This document shows positions 45,539 to 45,641 of a stretch of DNA of 45,641 nucleotides, piece after piece. The notes below the pieces were generated by a model that ran no database searches, was not told the origin of the DNA, and saw nothing but the letters and a program-made list of their open reading frames with translations. The position numbers were made by a program, and so were the translations under genes. The stretch spans positions 1-45,641 of the forward strand of contig JANLHP010000015.1 of the NCBI GenBank assembly GCA_024654445.1, in the 5' to 3' direction. Every line of letters begins with the position of its first letter. Positions within the stretch are counted from its first letter, which is position 1. Origin of the DNA: Candidatus Curtissbacteria bacterium (lineage in GTDB: Bacteria; Patescibacteriota; Microgenomatia; Curtissbacterales; GWA2-41-24).

Positions 45539-45641
45539 TACAATTTTATCGAACCCTTGGATTTTAGCTTTAGAAAGTTGTTAAAATGTTGTACAATCCA
45601 AGCCCATAAGGTGTTATCCTAACGGGAATCGAACTAGCCTT

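Noticed and set aside
45608-45641. tRNA-like GGGAATCGAAC at the window end
   Set aside because: The T-stem does not pair within the visible part and the window stops, so it cannot be judged.

Overview
The window is a gene-dense bacterial segment of about 45.6 kb, most like a candidate phyla radiation (Patescibacteria, Microgenomates-like) genome. This placement is an inference. It rests on moderate GC content, short spacers, many small proteins I cannot name, five scattered single tRNA genes (four lacking an encoded CCA), a patchy gene set with no phage or plasmid backbone, and very frequent leaderless-type promoters. No rRNA gene, CRISPR array or transposase was seen.

Layout. (1) 118-2255, plus: an alpha/beta hydrolase, a C39-like peptidase and a 2H phosphoesterase-like protein, then a cloverleaf-like structured element (2286-2402) and an orphan Imm-5-type immunity gene (minus). 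(2) 2941-17238, minus: about 14 kb of almost gapless co-directional genes that reads as one stress and repair locus. In transcription order it holds a 71-aa ORF, Hsp20, an HPF/RaiA-like ribosome factor, Pcm, a bacterial aeRF1/VLRF-like protein, a small membrane protein, YjbQ, a 97-aa unknown, a universal stress protein, a membrane protein, a Gmad2-GerMN lipoprotein-like protein, a decayed SDR gene, a hydrolase lacking its triad, a phosphoribosyltransferase, PRPP synthetase, a second hydrolase with intact triad, CapA, an SDH-type Clp-fold protease, ThpR, archease, RtcB, an MBL-fold hydrolase and an HhH DNA-glycosylase-like protein. At its head, between it and a divergent Crp/Fnr-family regulator (17373-18032), lies a perfect TGTGA-N6-TCACA palindrome. 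(3) 18151-28703: mostly single genes on both strands, including a methyltransferase, a membrane metalloprotease, topoisomerase IB, an OmdA-like protein, an acyltransferase, a 1050-aa secreted sugar-dehydrogenase/LamG/PA14 protein and a YdjM-like hydrolase. (4) 28704-37710: a switch-like structured region before a Fic gene, a 7TM plus ATP-grasp/retropepsin pair, GreA, a transaldolase-family enzyme, DacA, and a GAF histidine kinase with an unknown P-loop protein. (5) 37711-45641: five tRNA genes interspersed with a BrnT/CopG-type toxin-antitoxin pair, HNH and GIY-YIG nucleases, an SGNH hydrolase broken by one in-frame TAG, a histidine phosphatase, an EEP nuclease and a Tat-like exported protein.

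How the parts fit. The minus-strand block combines protein repair (Pcm, Hsp20), ribosome protection and rescue (HPF/RaiA-like, aeRF1-like), RNA end repair (ThpR, archease, RtcB), nucleotide/PRPP metabolism, DNA repair and a general stress protein, apparently under one Crp/Fnr-type switch. I regard this as the most interesting system here. A second theme is expression logic. First or single genes typically carry a -10 box 6-11 nt before the start codon, implying leaderless mRNA, whereas genes inside operons carry strong Shine-Dalgarno sequences or ATGA overlaps. This rule was used to correct many start codons below.
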